A stretch of DNA of 64,000 bases from Microvirga massiliensis (GTDB taxonomy: Bacteria > Pseudomonadota > Alphaproteobacteria > Rhizobiales > Beijerinckiaceae): contig NZ_LN811351.1 in assembly GCF_001006805.1 (NCBI RefSeq), positions 95,963 through 159,962 of the forward strand. Direction: 5' to 3'. The position numbers and the translations under genes are program-made. The notes beneath the pieces are model-generated. The model worked only from the letters and a program-made list of their open reading frames with translations. It did no database searches and was not told the origin of the DNA. Position 1 is the first letter of the stretch; every line of letters begins with the position of its first letter. Below are positions 35,363 to 50,200 of the stretch, in pieces.

Positions 35363-36358
35363 CTACGTCACGCCCGCACGGAGCAGATCGAGATAGTGAA
35401 CCAGTCCGATCGGCTTGCGTTCCTCGAGCACGATCAAGGCAGTAATTCCCGAACTCTCCTGCAACTCCAGGGCGGAGGCCAAAAGTGCATCGGGCGGGAC
35501 CGTCCGGGGCTTCTTCGTCATGATCTCGTCGACGAGCAGCGTCCCGAGATCCGGCCTGAGATTGCGCCGCAGATCGCCGTCCGTGACGATGCCGGCGAGT
35601 GCGCCGTCCGCATCGACGACGATCACGCAGCCGAAGCCCTTGCGGCTGATCTCCTGGATCGCCTGGTCCATGCGTGTGCCCTCGAGCACGATCGGCAGGC
35701 GCTCCCCGACATGCATGATGTCGCGCACCAGACGAAGCTGCGCTCCGAGCTTCCCGCCGGGATGGAACACCCGGAAATGCTCGGCGGTGAATCCGCGCCG
35801 TTCCAGAAGCGCCACGGCGAGCGCGTCCCCGAGGGCGAGCTGCATTGTCGTGGAGGTCGTCGGCGCCAGACCGTTCGGGCAGGCCTCGCGTGCCTTGGGC
35901 AGCTCGAGGCATAGATCGGCTTGCCGGCCGAGGGTCGAATCGGCTCGCGACGTGATCGCGACGAGAAGAACACGAAACCGCTTGGCATAGCCGATCAGGT
36001 CCGCGAGCTCGGTCGTCTCACCCGACCACGACAGGGCCAGGATCGCGTCGTCCGAGCGGATCATCCCGAGATCGCCGTGGCTCGCCTCGGCAGGGTGAAC
36101 ATAATGGGCTGGCGTTCCCGTCGAGGCGAAGGTCGCGGCGACCTTTCGCGCGACATGTCCGGATTTCCCCATTCCGGTCACGACGACGCGTCCCCGCACC
36201 GCGGCGAGGCCCTCTACGGCAGCTGCGAAAGTGGCTCCGAGACCATTCCCGATGGCATCGATAAGTTCGGCGATTCCATCCCGCTCGGTCGCGAGCGTGC
36301 GAAGCGCGGAATCGACGGCTGCGCTCTCCGGGAGCGGCTGGGGCATCGTTCTGGCCAT
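35363..36358 (-). CDS. kdsD: D-arabinose-5-phosphate isomerase (KpsF/GutQ family)
   Basis: A 331-aa enzyme that interconverts ribulose-5-phosphate and arabinose-5-phosphate, the precursor of the lipopolysaccharide sugar Kdo. The N-terminal SIS domain shows VVVTGMGKSGHVARKVAATF, AEASHGDLGMI and LALSWSGETTEL. Two C-terminal CBS domains follow (DIMHVGERLPIVLEGTRMDQ; TDGDLRRNLR; IMTKKPRTVPPDALLASAL). The ATG at 36358 has AGGGG upstream; an in-frame start at 36454 adds Arg-rich sequence. It lies 92 nt downstream of galU on the same strand and supports cell-envelope sugar synthesis. The assignment as kdsD rather than a catabolic gutQ is from context. Confidence 0.9.
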   Translation of the reverse strand: MARTMPQPLPESAAVDSALRTLATERDGIAELIDAIGNGLGATFAAAVEGLAAVRGRVVVTGMGKSGHVARKVAATFASTGTPAHYVHPAEASHGDLGMIRSDDAILALSWSGETTELADLIGYAKRFRVLLVAITSRADSTLGRQADLCLELPKAREACPNGLAPTTSTTMQLALGDALAVALLERRGFTAEHFRVFHPGGKLGAQLRLVRDIMHVGERLPIVLEGTRMDQAIQEISRKGFGCVIVVDADGALAGIVTDGDLRRNLRPDLGTLLVDEIMTKKPRTVPPDALLASALELQESSGITALIVLEERKPIGLVHYLDLLRAGVT

Positions 36359-36450
36359 GGGGGCCCCTTCGATGATGGTCCGCTGAGACGGGCCTGTGGC
36401 GATGCCGGCCCGTCTCGAAACGGCACTTCGTGCGCGCGTGCCTCGCGCGT

Positions 36451-37317
36451 TCAAGCCTGCTTCAGGAGCTCCGCGAGCCCATCCCGGAGCGGACCTGCAA
36501 GATCTTCGCGCTCGAGGCCGTAGGCAGCATTCGCGAGCAGGAAACCGATCTTCGAGCCGGTGTCGAAGGTTCGTCCCCGGTAATGCATGCCGAAGAACTT
36601 CTGCGTCTTCGCAAGCTGCTTCATGGCATCGGTGAGCTGGATCTCGCCGCCGGCTCCCTTCTCCTGGCGCGACAGGATCTCGAAGATCTCCGGCTGCAGA
36701 ATGTACCGGCCCGAGATCATGAAGTTCGAGGGAGCGGTTCCCTTCGGCGGCTTTTCGACCATGCCGGTGATTTCGAAGGTACCGCCGAAGGTCTCGCCCA
36801 TCGAGACGATGCCGTATTGATGGGTCTGGTCATCCAGCACCTGCTCGACCGCGATGATGTTTCCGCCATGCCGCTCGTAGGCCGCCATCATCTGCACCAT
36901 CGAGCCGCGGCTCAGCATGTCGGGCAGAAGCACGGCGAAGGGCTCGTCTCCGACGATCTCCCGCGCGCACCAGACCGCATGCCCGAGGCCGAGCGGCGCC
37001 TGCTGGCGCGTGAAGCTCGTCTGCCCGGCCTGGGGGAGATCCCGGACGAGCTCCTCCAGCTCCTTGGTCTTGCCGCGGGCCTCCAGGGTCTGATTCAGCT
37101 CGTATGCAATGTCGAAGTGATCTTCGATGACCGCCTTGTTGCGTCCGGTCACGAAGACGAAATGCTCGATTCCGGCTTCGCGGGCCTCGTCCACTACGTG
37201 CTGGACGACCGGCCGGTCGACCACCGTCATCATTTCTTTCGGAACGGCCTTCGTGGCGGGAAGAAAGCGAGTGCCGAGGCCGGCGACGGGGAGGACGGCT
37301 TTGCGAATTTTTTTCAT
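36451..37317 (-). CDS. galU: UTP-glucose-1-phosphate uridylyltransferase
   Basis: A 288-aa nucleotidyltransferase that makes UDP-glucose. The N-terminus KAVLPVAGLGTRFLPATKAV is the nucleotide-binding signature; PKEMMTVVDRPVVQHVV follows. VLLPDMLSRG carries the metal-binding Asp; VEKPPKGTAPSN is the sugar-binding loop. The ATG at 37317 starts immediately at the conserved MKKIRKAVLP. It is divergent from galE (257-nt gap), and together they supply UDP-glucose and UDP-galactose for polysaccharide. Confidence 0.96.
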   Translation of the reverse strand: MKKIRKAVLPVAGLGTRFLPATKAVPKEMMTVVDRPVVQHVVDEAREAGIEHFVFVTGRNKAVIEDHFDIAYELNQTLEARGKTKELEELVRDLPQAGQTSFTRQQAPLGLGHAVWCAREIVGDEPFAVLLPDMLSRGSMVQMMAAYERHGGNIIAVEQVLDDQTHQYGIVSMGETFGGTFEITGMVEKPPKGTAPSNFMISGRYILQPEIFEILSRQEKGAGGEIQLTDAMKQLAKTQKFFGMHYRGRTFDTGSKIGFLLANAAYGLEREDLAGPLRDGLAELLKQA

Positions 37318-37574
37318 CGGATTGCCATTCGAGGGATTTGGGGGCGTTGAAGGGTGGGAATGAGGTGGTGTCAAGGCGGGCGGCCGATCCGCATACCGCC
37401 CCGGCGTCAGGACCAAGCCCTAGGCACCGCCTGAGGTCGACCCGCTCCTCCGATTGCTCGAACGCGGCTCTCCCTGCCTGCAGGACGCCTCGCCATTTCG
37501 GTCAAAAGCCCGAAACCTGGTAGACCGTTCCGCCCGAACCTGCAAAGGACAGGGGCACGGGAAGAGGAAAGACC

Positions 37575-38564
37575 ATGGCGGTTCTGGTGACGGGCGGTGC
37601 CGGCTATATCGGTAGCCATATGGTGCTCGAGCTTCGCGATGCGGGCGAGCGGGTCGTCGTGCTCGACGACCTCTCGACGGGCGTCCGGGATGTAGTTCCG
37701 CCAGATGTCACGCTCGTGACCGGTGACGTCGGCGATGCCGGGCTCGTGCGGCATCTGGTCCAAGAGCACGGGATCGACGCTATCGCCCATTTCGCAGCGA
37801 AGATCGTGGTGCCCGAATCGGTCGCGGATCCGCTCGGCTATTACCTCAACAATACGGTCAAGAGCCGCAGCCTCATCGAGGCCGCGGTCAAATCCGGCGT
37901 TCGGCACTTCATCTTTTCCTCGACCGCCGCGGTTTACGGGGAGCCGTCCGTGGGCTCCGCCTCCGAGGATCTCCCGCCGGCACCGATCAACCCTTACGGC
38001 CGCTCCAAGCTCATGACGGAGTGGATGCTGCAGGATGCAGGCCATGCCCATGGGCTCACCTTCGCCATTCTGCGCTATTTCAACGTGGCGGGGGCCGACC
38101 CGGCCGGACGCGCCGGGCAGTCGACCCCGAATGCGACTCACCTCATCAAGGTCGCGGCCCAGGCGGCCCTTGGCCTGAGGCCTTTCCTGCAGGTCTTCGG
38201 AACCGATTATCCGACCCGGGACGGCTCGTGCATCCGGGACTACATCCAGGTCAGCGATCTCGCTCAGGCGCATGTCGCCGCGCTCGGACATCTGCGGAAC
38301 GGCGGCGAGAGCCTCCTGCTGAATTGCGGCTATGGACGCGGGTTCTCGGTGCTTGAGGTCATCGAGGTCGTGAAGAGAGTGTCCGAGGTCGATTTCGAGG
38401 TCCGCTACACGGGCCGACGGGCTGGCGATCCGGCCGCCCTGGTCGCACAGGTCGACAGGATCCGCGAAAGGCTGGCTTGGGAGCCACGTTACGACGATCT
38501 CGCTACGATCGTCGATCAGGCGCTCCGCTGGGAGCGCAGGCTGCAAGACTTCCGGGCCGCCTGA
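37575..38564 (+). CDS. galE: UDP-glucose 4-epimerase
   Basis: A 329-aa extended SDR that interconverts UDP-glucose and UDP-galactose. NAD motif VTGGAGYIGSHMVLEL at the start; the substrate Ser in FSSTAAVYGE; the catalytic N-P-Y-G-R-S-K; then RYFNVAGADPAGRAGQ and the C-terminal YTGRRAGDPAALVA. The ATG at 37575 follows AGAGGAAAG. The protein has normal length and motifs. Confidence 0.96.
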   Translation: MAVLVTGGAGYIGSHMVLELRDAGERVVVLDDLSTGVRDVVPPDVTLVTGDVGDAGLVRHLVQEHGIDAIAHFAAKIVVPESVADPLGYYLNNTVKSRSLIEAAVKSGVRHFIFSSTAAVYGEPSVGSASEDLPPAPINPYGRSKLMTEWMLQDAGHAHGLTFAILRYFNVAGADPAGRAGQSTPNATHLIKVAAQAALGLRPFLQVFGTDYPTRDGSCIRDYIQVSDLAQAHVAALGHLRNGGESLLLNCGYGRGFSVLEVIEVVKRVSEVDFEVRYTGRRAGDPAALVAQVDRIRERLAWEPRYDDLATIVDQALRWERRLQDFRAA

Positions 38565-38854
38565 GCACGACCAGCCGCTAGATCGCACCTGTTAGGAGTT
38601 GGGCAACCATGTTCGCGCCGAAAGGTCCCGGATGGGCCGTTCGGGGCGGAAAACTCGCTCGGGGGCTTGCGAACGTAATCCAACGTTAACCATGATGCGG
38701 TGGGCTCAGGCCTCGGAGGCGGGGCAGAATAACACCGGCCGGGACCACGACAGTGGGCATCGGTACGGCGGCGAAGCCACGCTGGGGAATCTTTTTTGCA
38801 TGTGTTGTGACGCGGATCGGCTCGGCACAGCTGATCGCGCGCCAGGAGCGATTG

Positions 38855-40075
38855 ATGGCCCGTCACCCGTCGCTTGCGCTGCTTCGGCGCATCCTCGGAT
38901 CGGTCGGCTTGAGCCTTTGCCTGGGGCTGGCGGCGCTCGGCCCCTCTCATGCGCAGAATGATGGCGGCGCCGAATTCCGCCGCTTCGTGGAGCAGCTCTG
39001 GCCCGATGCCCGGCGCCGGGGCATTTCCCGGGCGACGTTCGACGGGGCGTTCCGAGGCGTGACGCCCGATCCCAAGATCATCGCCCTGACCAGGAAACAG
39101 TCGGAGTTCGTGCGTCCCATTTGGGACTACATCGATGGCGCGGTTTCCGCCCAGCGCCTCGAGCGGGGGCGCCAGATCGCCAGCGAGTGGGCCAACACGC
39201 TTGCCCGGGTCGAGCGCACTTATGGCGTGCCAAGCTCGGTCGTGCTCGGCGTCTGGGGCATGGAAACCAATTTCGGGAGTTTCACGGGATCGACCTACGT
39301 GGTGCGGGCGCTCGCGACGCTTGCCTACACGGGTTATCGGGGAGCCTTCTTCCGGGACGAGCTTCTCGTCGCCCTGCAGATCCTCCAGCAGGGCCATGTC
39401 GAACGCTCAGTGATGCTGGGGTCCTGGGCCGGCGCGATGGGCCAGACGCAGTTCATGCCGTCGAGCTTCGTCAAATACGCCGTCGACGGGAATGGGGACG
39501 GCCGACGCGACATTTGGCGCTCTGTCCCGGATGCCCTGGCCTCGACTGCCAATTACCTGCGCCAGCATGGCTGGAAGCCGGGCCTCCCCTGGGGCTTCGA
39601 AGTGGAACTCCCAGAGGGGTTCGATTTCCGCAACCACCGCCACGGTTTCCAGGCCTGGAGGGGGCTGGGCCTCCGGCGGGTCGACGGCAAGCCGTTTCCG
39701 TCTTCCGGCGAGGCGACCCTGTTCGTTCCGGGCGGGGCGAGAGGGCCCGCCTTCCTGGTCACCGACAATTATCTCGTCATCAAGGCCTACAATTCCTCGG
39801 ACGCCTACGCGATGGGCGTCGCTCATCTCGGGGACCGCCTCTTCGGCGGAAAGCCCATTCAGGGTGACTGGCCGAAGGAGCCTATGCTCGGGCGGGACCA
39901 GCGCCAGGAAGTGCAGCAGCACCTCGCGGGGCTCGGCTTCTACGAGGGCGAGACGGACGGAAAGTTCGGGACCAAGACGCGGGAGGCCGTGCGGAACTTC
40001 CAGCTCGAGCGGGGGCTGATCCCGGACGGATACGTCAATGCGGCCCTTCTGCGCGAATTGCGCACGGTCCGCTGA
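38855..40075 (+). CDS. Lytic murein transglycosylase, MltB type, with PG-binding domain
   Basis: A 406-aa exported GH103 enzyme that cleaves the glycan strand of peptidoglycan to anhydromuropeptides. The signal peptide is near residues 1-32 (LGSVGLSLCLGLAALG...SHAQ, not a lipobox). The catalytic Glu is in LGVWGMETNFGSFTG. The core continues through GSWAGAMGQTQFMPSSFVKY. A C-terminal PG_binding_1 domain (about 340-406: RQEVQQHLAGLGFYEGETDG, then TKTREAVRNFQ) anchors it to the wall. The ATG at 38855 follows CCAGGAGCG; the longer frame from 38753 is unlikely. Confidence 0.94.
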   Translation: MARHPSLALLRRILGSVGLSLCLGLAALGPSHAQNDGGAEFRRFVEQLWPDARRRGISRATFDGAFRGVTPDPKIIALTRKQSEFVRPIWDYIDGAVSAQRLERGRQIASEWANTLARVERTYGVPSSVVLGVWGMETNFGSFTGSTYVVRALATLAYTGYRGAFFRDELLVALQILQQGHVERSVMLGSWAGAMGQTQFMPSSFVKYAVDGNGDGRRDIWRSVPDALASTANYLRQHGWKPGLPWGFEVELPEGFDFRNHRHGFQAWRGLGLRRVDGKPFPSSGEATLFVPGGARGPAFLVTDNYLVIKAYNSSDAYAMGVAHLGDRLFGGKPIQGDWPKEPMLGRDQRQEVQQHLAGLGFYEGETDGKFGTKTREAVRNFQLERGLIPDGYVNAALLRELRTVR

Positions 40076-40129
40076 CGCCGCCCCGCGGAAGCCCTATACT
40101 CGCCGGATGGTGAGCGCGGGGACCTTCCT

Positions 40130-41443
40130 ATGCGATGGCGGTTGATCCTGGCCTGCATCACGATCGGCGTAGCATCACTGACGGCTACGAGGTCGTCTGC
40201 ACAGCCCGGCGATCCCCGCTATTACTATGATGGGCGCAATGCCTACCCACGGCAGGCCCCACCGCCGGGCTATGGCCGGCCGCCGCCCGGATATTACCCG
40301 GGGATGCTCATCCAGAGAGCGCCGGGCGCCCCGGTTCCACCGCCACAGGAGTTCAACCTGCGGCGGCTTTTCGGTGTCGAAGAGGATGTTCCACGCAGGC
40401 CACGGCCCACGCCGAGTGTCCGGCGGAGCCGACCGCAGCCGCCACCTGCGGCCGCTGCGAAGCCGGCAGTCCCGAAAGTCGATCCGTCCACGCATATCGT
40501 CGTGTTCGGCGACGCATTTGCCGAGCTGACCGGACAGGGGCTCGACGATGCTTTCGAGGAAATGCCGGACGTCGAGGTCGTGCGGAAGGTCCGGGCCGAC
40601 AGCGGCCTCGTCCGGAAGGAGGTGCATGACTGGTCGAAGTCGATCCGGGAGGTGCTCGACGGGGGCCAGGAGGTCACGGTTGCGGTCGTGATGCTGGGTT
40701 CGAACGACCGGCAGACGATTCGTGAGGGCGACGAGAGCTACGACCCGCTGTCCCCCAGGTGGCTCGAGATCTACCGGGCGCGGATCGACGCGGTCATGCA
40801 GCCGTTCCGCGAGCGTGGCATTCCGGTCGTCTGGGTCGGAAATCCGCCGATGCGCAGCGACCGCTTCTCGGCTGACATGGTGCGAATCAACGAGGTCATC
40901 CGTGAGGGCGTCGAGCGCAACGGGGGCAGTTATGTCGATATCTGGCCCGGCTTCGTCGATGACGAGAACCACTACACGGCTACCGGGCCGGACGTCACAG
41001 GCCAGCCTTCGCGCCTGCGAGCCAGCGACGGCGTGCTCTTCACGCGGGCCGGCGCTCGCAAGGCAGCCCATTTCGTCGATGCCGAGATCAAACGCCTGAT
41101 CGATGGAAAAACCACGGGAGCTGCCATTGCCGCGGTGCCGGCCGTTCCGCCAACCCCGGCCGAGGGGGCGAGCGTCGATCAGATCATCAGCTCATCCTTG
41201 CCGAGCCTGCCCGAGCCAGCGGGAACGCCGCCCTTGGAACCCAAGCCGCTGGCCGGCCCCGTCCTGCCCCTGACCCGGCCTGACCTCGCATCGGACGGAA
41301 AGCTCATCACGAAGCGGCCGACTCTCGAGGGCGATCACGGCTACACGGCACGGCGCGCTCTCAGGGAAGGGGTGCCGTCGCCGCCCCGCCCGGGCCGCGC
41401 CGACGACTTCCGCTGGCAGGGGTCCATGGCGGTTCGCGAGTGA
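40130..41443 (+). CDS. DUF459-type SGNH-like exported protein without the usual Ser
   Basis: A 437-aa protein. The signal peptide (about residues 1-24, cleaved near SSAQ) is followed by a Pro/Tyr/Arg-rich region (25-115) and then an SGNH-like core. Block I reads IVVFGDAFAELTGQGL, so the nucleophile Ser of GDS is Ala. Block III is VVMLGSNDRQ, and the C-terminal DGVLFTRAGARKAAHF has the Asp/His pair positions. A Pro-rich tail ends the protein. DUF459 members often vary at the Ser, so it may be a non-catalytic or altered hydrolase acting on envelope sugars; that role is inferred. It is 54 nt after the transglycosylase gene. Confidence 0.8.
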   Translation: MRWRLILACITIGVASLTATRSSAQPGDPRYYYDGRNAYPRQAPPPGYGRPPPGYYPGMLIQRAPGAPVPPPQEFNLRRLFGVEEDVPRRPRPTPSVRRSRPQPPPAAAAKPAVPKVDPSTHIVVFGDAFAELTGQGLDDAFEEMPDVEVVRKVRADSGLVRKEVHDWSKSIREVLDGGQEVTVAVVMLGSNDRQTIREGDESYDPLSPRWLEIYRARIDAVMQPFRERGIPVVWVGNPPMRSDRFSADMVRINEVIREGVERNGGSYVDIWPGFVDDENHYTATGPDVTGQPSRLRASDGVLFTRAGARKAAHFVDAEIKRLIDGKTTGAAIAAVPAVPPTPAEGASVDQIISSSLPSLPEPAGTPPLEPKPLAGPVLPLTRPDLASDGKLITKRPTLEGDHGYTARRALREGVPSPPRPGRADDFRWQGSMAVRE

Positions 41444-41477
41444 GTGCGAAGTAGCGACGCTCACCGGAGCGGCTCCA

Positions 41478-42899
<1,422 letters not shown>

Positions 42900-42946
42900 G
42901 TCTCTAAACCATCAAACTTGCGATCATCGCCAGGAGAGGCAGGTGG

Positions 42947-47653
<4,707 letters not shown>

Positions 47654-48010
47654 GCCGTTCCTCAATCCTGTTCTGCCCGCCGGCCGAACCGCGGGCCGTC
47701 AATCGGCCGCTCACAGGTCAACTCCCGGAGCGGCGGTGCCAAATCACCGGAGCGCGAAGCTCCGATCCGGTGCACACGAGCGCGGCATCGTGCAGCTGAG
47801 CCGGTCGATCGATCCGTAGGCGGTGAGGAGGATTGGGTTTCTTTTTTTGAGAGCGCCCACACCTCGCGGACGCCCCGGAGCCGACTTCAGCCGCGACGCG
47901 CCGATTCCACCCACGTTTTGCGGGCAGGTTCTGAAATGCGTTTGTTCAGTACCGAACGGAACATCGGAAACCCTGGACATCGGGGTGGCGCCATCGGACA
48001 CCCCCTAATG

Positions 48011-48027
48011 GGACAGTATCGCTGTCC
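48011..48027. promoter_or_regulatory. Dyad in the divergent gltB/threonine-aldolase gap
   Basis: GGACAG (48011-48016) and CTGTCC (48022-48027) flank TATCG, a 17-bp dyad. A second dyad CTTGAC (48183-48188) / GTCAAG (48197-48202) lies nearer the aldolase start. The 582-nt gap 47654-48235 holds no gene. It contains a T-run at 47841-47849 and AT-rich stretches suited to promoters. Confidence 0.35.
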
Positions 48028-48235
48028 TAATTCGTCAATGCCAGAGTTTCCGATGACAGACAAGAGGTCGTCAACGAACTCCCGACAAAAAATTTCGCCG
48101 AGAGATGTCGCGGCGTAACAAAAGGCTGGCACCGGACGGCTCCTTGAACAAAGGGAGTTCGGCAGTTGCCAGGCACGTCTCTCTTGACTTGAGCCGGTCA
48201 AGCGGCAGGTTGCGCCACGTTTCTTGGGAGGCGTC

Positions 48236-49324
48236 ATGAATTTTGCGAGCGACAACGTCGCCGGTGCCAGTGGTCCGGTTCTCGAGGCTCTGGTGAATGC
48301 CAATGAGGGACCATCTCCCGCCTATGGCGCTGATCCGCTGACCGCCGAGGTCGAGCGCCGTCTCGGAGACATCTTCGAGCGCGAGGTTTCGGTATTCCTG
48401 GTCACCACCGGGACGGCCGCCAATGCCCTGGCGATCTCGGCGGCCGTCCCGCCCTGGGGGTTGTGCCTGTGTCACGAAGAGTCCCACGCCATCGACGATG
48501 AATGCGGAGCGCCGGAATTCTTCACCCATGGCGCGAAGCTCATCGGGCTGCCCGGCACGGGCGGGAAGCTCGAGGCCAGCCGTGTCGAATCCTACCTCGC
48601 CGGGCTTTCCGAGGCGCCCAAGCAGATGCCTCCCCGGGCCCTGTCGATCTCGCAGGTCACGGAGGCGGGGCGCGTCTACAGCCTCGAGGAGATCGCTGCG
48701 CTCAGCGAGGTCGGGCGAAGACATAGACTGGCGGTCCACATGGACGGCGCCCGTTTTGCCAATGCCCTGGTGGCCTTGGGCACCACTCCGGCCGAGATGA
48801 CGTGGAAGCGCGGGATCGACATCCTGTCCTTCGGCGCCACGAAGAATGGCTGTCTCATGGCGGAAGCCATCATCGTGTTCGATGGCGCACTGGCGGAGAC
48901 ACTGGCTTATCGCCGAAAGCGGGCCGGCCAGACCGTCTCGAAAGGCCGGCTGCTCGCCGCCCAGTTCCTGGGCTATCTCGCAAAGGATCACTGGTTCGAC
49001 AATGCCAGGCATGCCAATGCGATGGCCGCACGCCTCGCGGAAGGGCTCGGACGGATTCCCGGTGTCCGCTTCGCTTGGCCCTGCGAGGCGAACGAGGTGT
49101 TCCCGATCATCCCGCGGGCGGTGGACGGCGCCTTGAGAGCAGCGGGGTTCGTCTACCATCCCTGGATCAGCCGAAGCCTGTCCCCCGGGGAGCAGATCGG
49201 CCCGGACGAGGCACTGATCCGGCTCGTGGCCTCCTTTGCGACACGCGAGGAGGACGTCGACAGATTCCTCAGCATAGCCTCAGGCTCGCCGCAATCGGCG
49301 GCCAAGAAGCCCTCGACAGCTTGA
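48236..49324 (+). CDS. Low-specificity L-threonine aldolase
   Basis: A 362-aa PLP enzyme that cleaves threonine/allo-threonine to glycine and acetaldehyde. NFASDNVAGASGPVLEAL is the typical N-terminus. HEESHAIDDECGAPEFF holds the substrate/cofactor region; HMDGARFANALVALG precedes the PLP Lys in LSFGATKNGCLMAEA. The ATG at 48236 has GGGAGG upstream; a start 12 nt earlier is less likely. It is divergent from gltB and ends at a bidirectional terminator shared with hsp20. LtaE is the likely equivalent. Confidence 0.92.
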   Translation: MNFASDNVAGASGPVLEALVNANEGPSPAYGADPLTAEVERRLGDIFEREVSVFLVTTGTAANALAISAAVPPWGLCLCHEESHAIDDECGAPEFFTHGAKLIGLPGTGGKLEASRVESYLAGLSEAPKQMPPRALSISQVTEAGRVYSLEEIAALSEVGRRHRLAVHMDGARFANALVALGTTPAEMTWKRGIDILSFGATKNGCLMAEAIIVFDGALAETLAYRRKRAGQTVSKGRLLAAQFLGYLAKDHWFDNARHANAMAARLAEGLGRIPGVRFAWPCEANEVFPIIPRAVDGALRAAGFVYHPWISRSLSPGEQIGPDEALIRLVASFATREEDVDRFLSIASGSPQSAAKKPSTA

Positions 49325-49366
49325 GGCAGCGACCGCTGCCGAGAGGACCAGGACGACTAAAAACAA

Positions 49367-49391
49367 AGCGCCCCGGCCGAACCGGGGCGCT
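49367..49391. terminator. Bidirectional terminator between threonine aldolase and hsp20
   Basis: The 10-bp perfect stem AGCGCCCCGG (49367-49376) / CCGGGGCGCT (49382-49391) has a CCGAA loop. It is preceded by AAAAACAA and followed by CTTCATTTC, so T-rich tails lie on both strands. It serves two convergent genes. Confidence 0.8.
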
Positions 49392-49415
49392 CTTCATTTC
49401 GAGCCGTGACGCGGG

Positions 49416-49889
49416 TTACGCAGCTTGCTTGGTCTCAACCTCGGCCTTGGTCTCGACCGCAGCGCCGCTCGTTGCGATCGGGATCAGCTTCGGCTTTTTC
49501 GCTTCCGGAACTTGGCGTACGAGGTCGACATGCAGGAGCCCGTTCTCAAGGGCCGCACCGGTGACCTGGACACCGTCCGCGAGCTGGAACCGACGCTCGA
49601 AGGTTCTGGCCGCGATGCCCTGGTAAAGGACGTCGGACTTGCGCTGCTCGCCATTCTTCCGCTCACCGCGAATCGAGAGCGTGTTCTCCTTCACCTCGAT
49701 CGCGAGATCGGCTTCCGTGAAGCCGGCGACGGCGACCGAGATCCGGTAGTTGTTTTCACCGGTGCGCTCGATGTTGTACGGCGGATAGGTAGGAGCAGCA
49801 TCGACGCTGACGAGCTGGTCGAGCATCGAGAAAAGACGGTCGAAGCCGACCGTGTTGCGGTAGAGGGGGGCAAGATCGAACTGTCGCAT
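49416..49889 (-). CDS. Small heat-shock protein Hsp20/IbpA family
   Basis: A 157-aa alpha-crystallin chaperone that holds unfolded proteins. The N-terminus RQFDLAPLYRNTVGFDRLFS is the rhizobial class-A hallmark. The crystallin domain spans PPYNIERTGENNYRISVAVA to GVQVTGAALENGLLHVDLVR with the ALENGLLHVDL beta motif. The C-terminal IPI anchor (KLIPIATS) is present. The ATG at 49889 follows AAGGAGG. A ROSE-like leader precedes it. It is convergent with the threonine aldolase. Confidence 0.95.
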   Translation of the reverse strand: MRQFDLAPLYRNTVGFDRLFSMLDQLVSVDAAPTYPPYNIERTGENNYRISVAVAGFTEADLAIEVKENTLSIRGERKNGEQRKSDVLYQGIAARTFERRFQLADGVQVTGAALENGLLHVDLVRQVPEAKKPKLIPIATSGAAVETKAEVETKQAA

Positions 49890-49970
49890 AGCATATCCTC
49901 CTTGAGCGACATGCGGATAAGGTTCGCCGTGATGGCCGAACCAGGTTTCGTGCCGCCATGATGGCCGGCA
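49890..49970 (-). ncRNA. ROSE-like RNA thermometer in the hsp20 5' leader
   Basis: Read on the minus strand, the leader ends TCGCTCAAGGAGGATATGCT before the ATG. The UCGCU (49909-49905) matches the ROSE consensus U(U/C)GCU that masks an AGGA Shine-Dalgarno (49903-49896). Upstream are two stems, TGCCG-CCAT with ATGG-CGGCA (49951-49959/49961-49970, one bulged C), and GGTTCG-CC with GG-CGAACC (49921-49928/49934-49942, one bulged C). Several stem-loops followed by a 3' SD hairpin is the ROSE arrangement known from rhizobial small heat-shock genes. Melting at high temperature would expose the SD. The rest of the 311-nt gap shows no gene. Confidence 0.7.
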
Positions 49971-50200
49971 CATTCTTGAGGTGGTGGTTCGATGAGGGGC
50001 CGTCAAGATCGGTAAACAGGCCCTCGATGCTTCCGGGTCCGCACCGGGCCGTCAGGCATGCTATGGTCCGGCCGGGCCGAGCGCGCCCCTCCCATTCACC
50101 TCGGCAGGGCGCGCCCTACACCCCCTTGTCCAACCTCATGAGTCCGCCCCCGGCGGGCCCGAGTTGCCGTCGACCAGTTGTTCCATTGTAAAGCCCGCCC

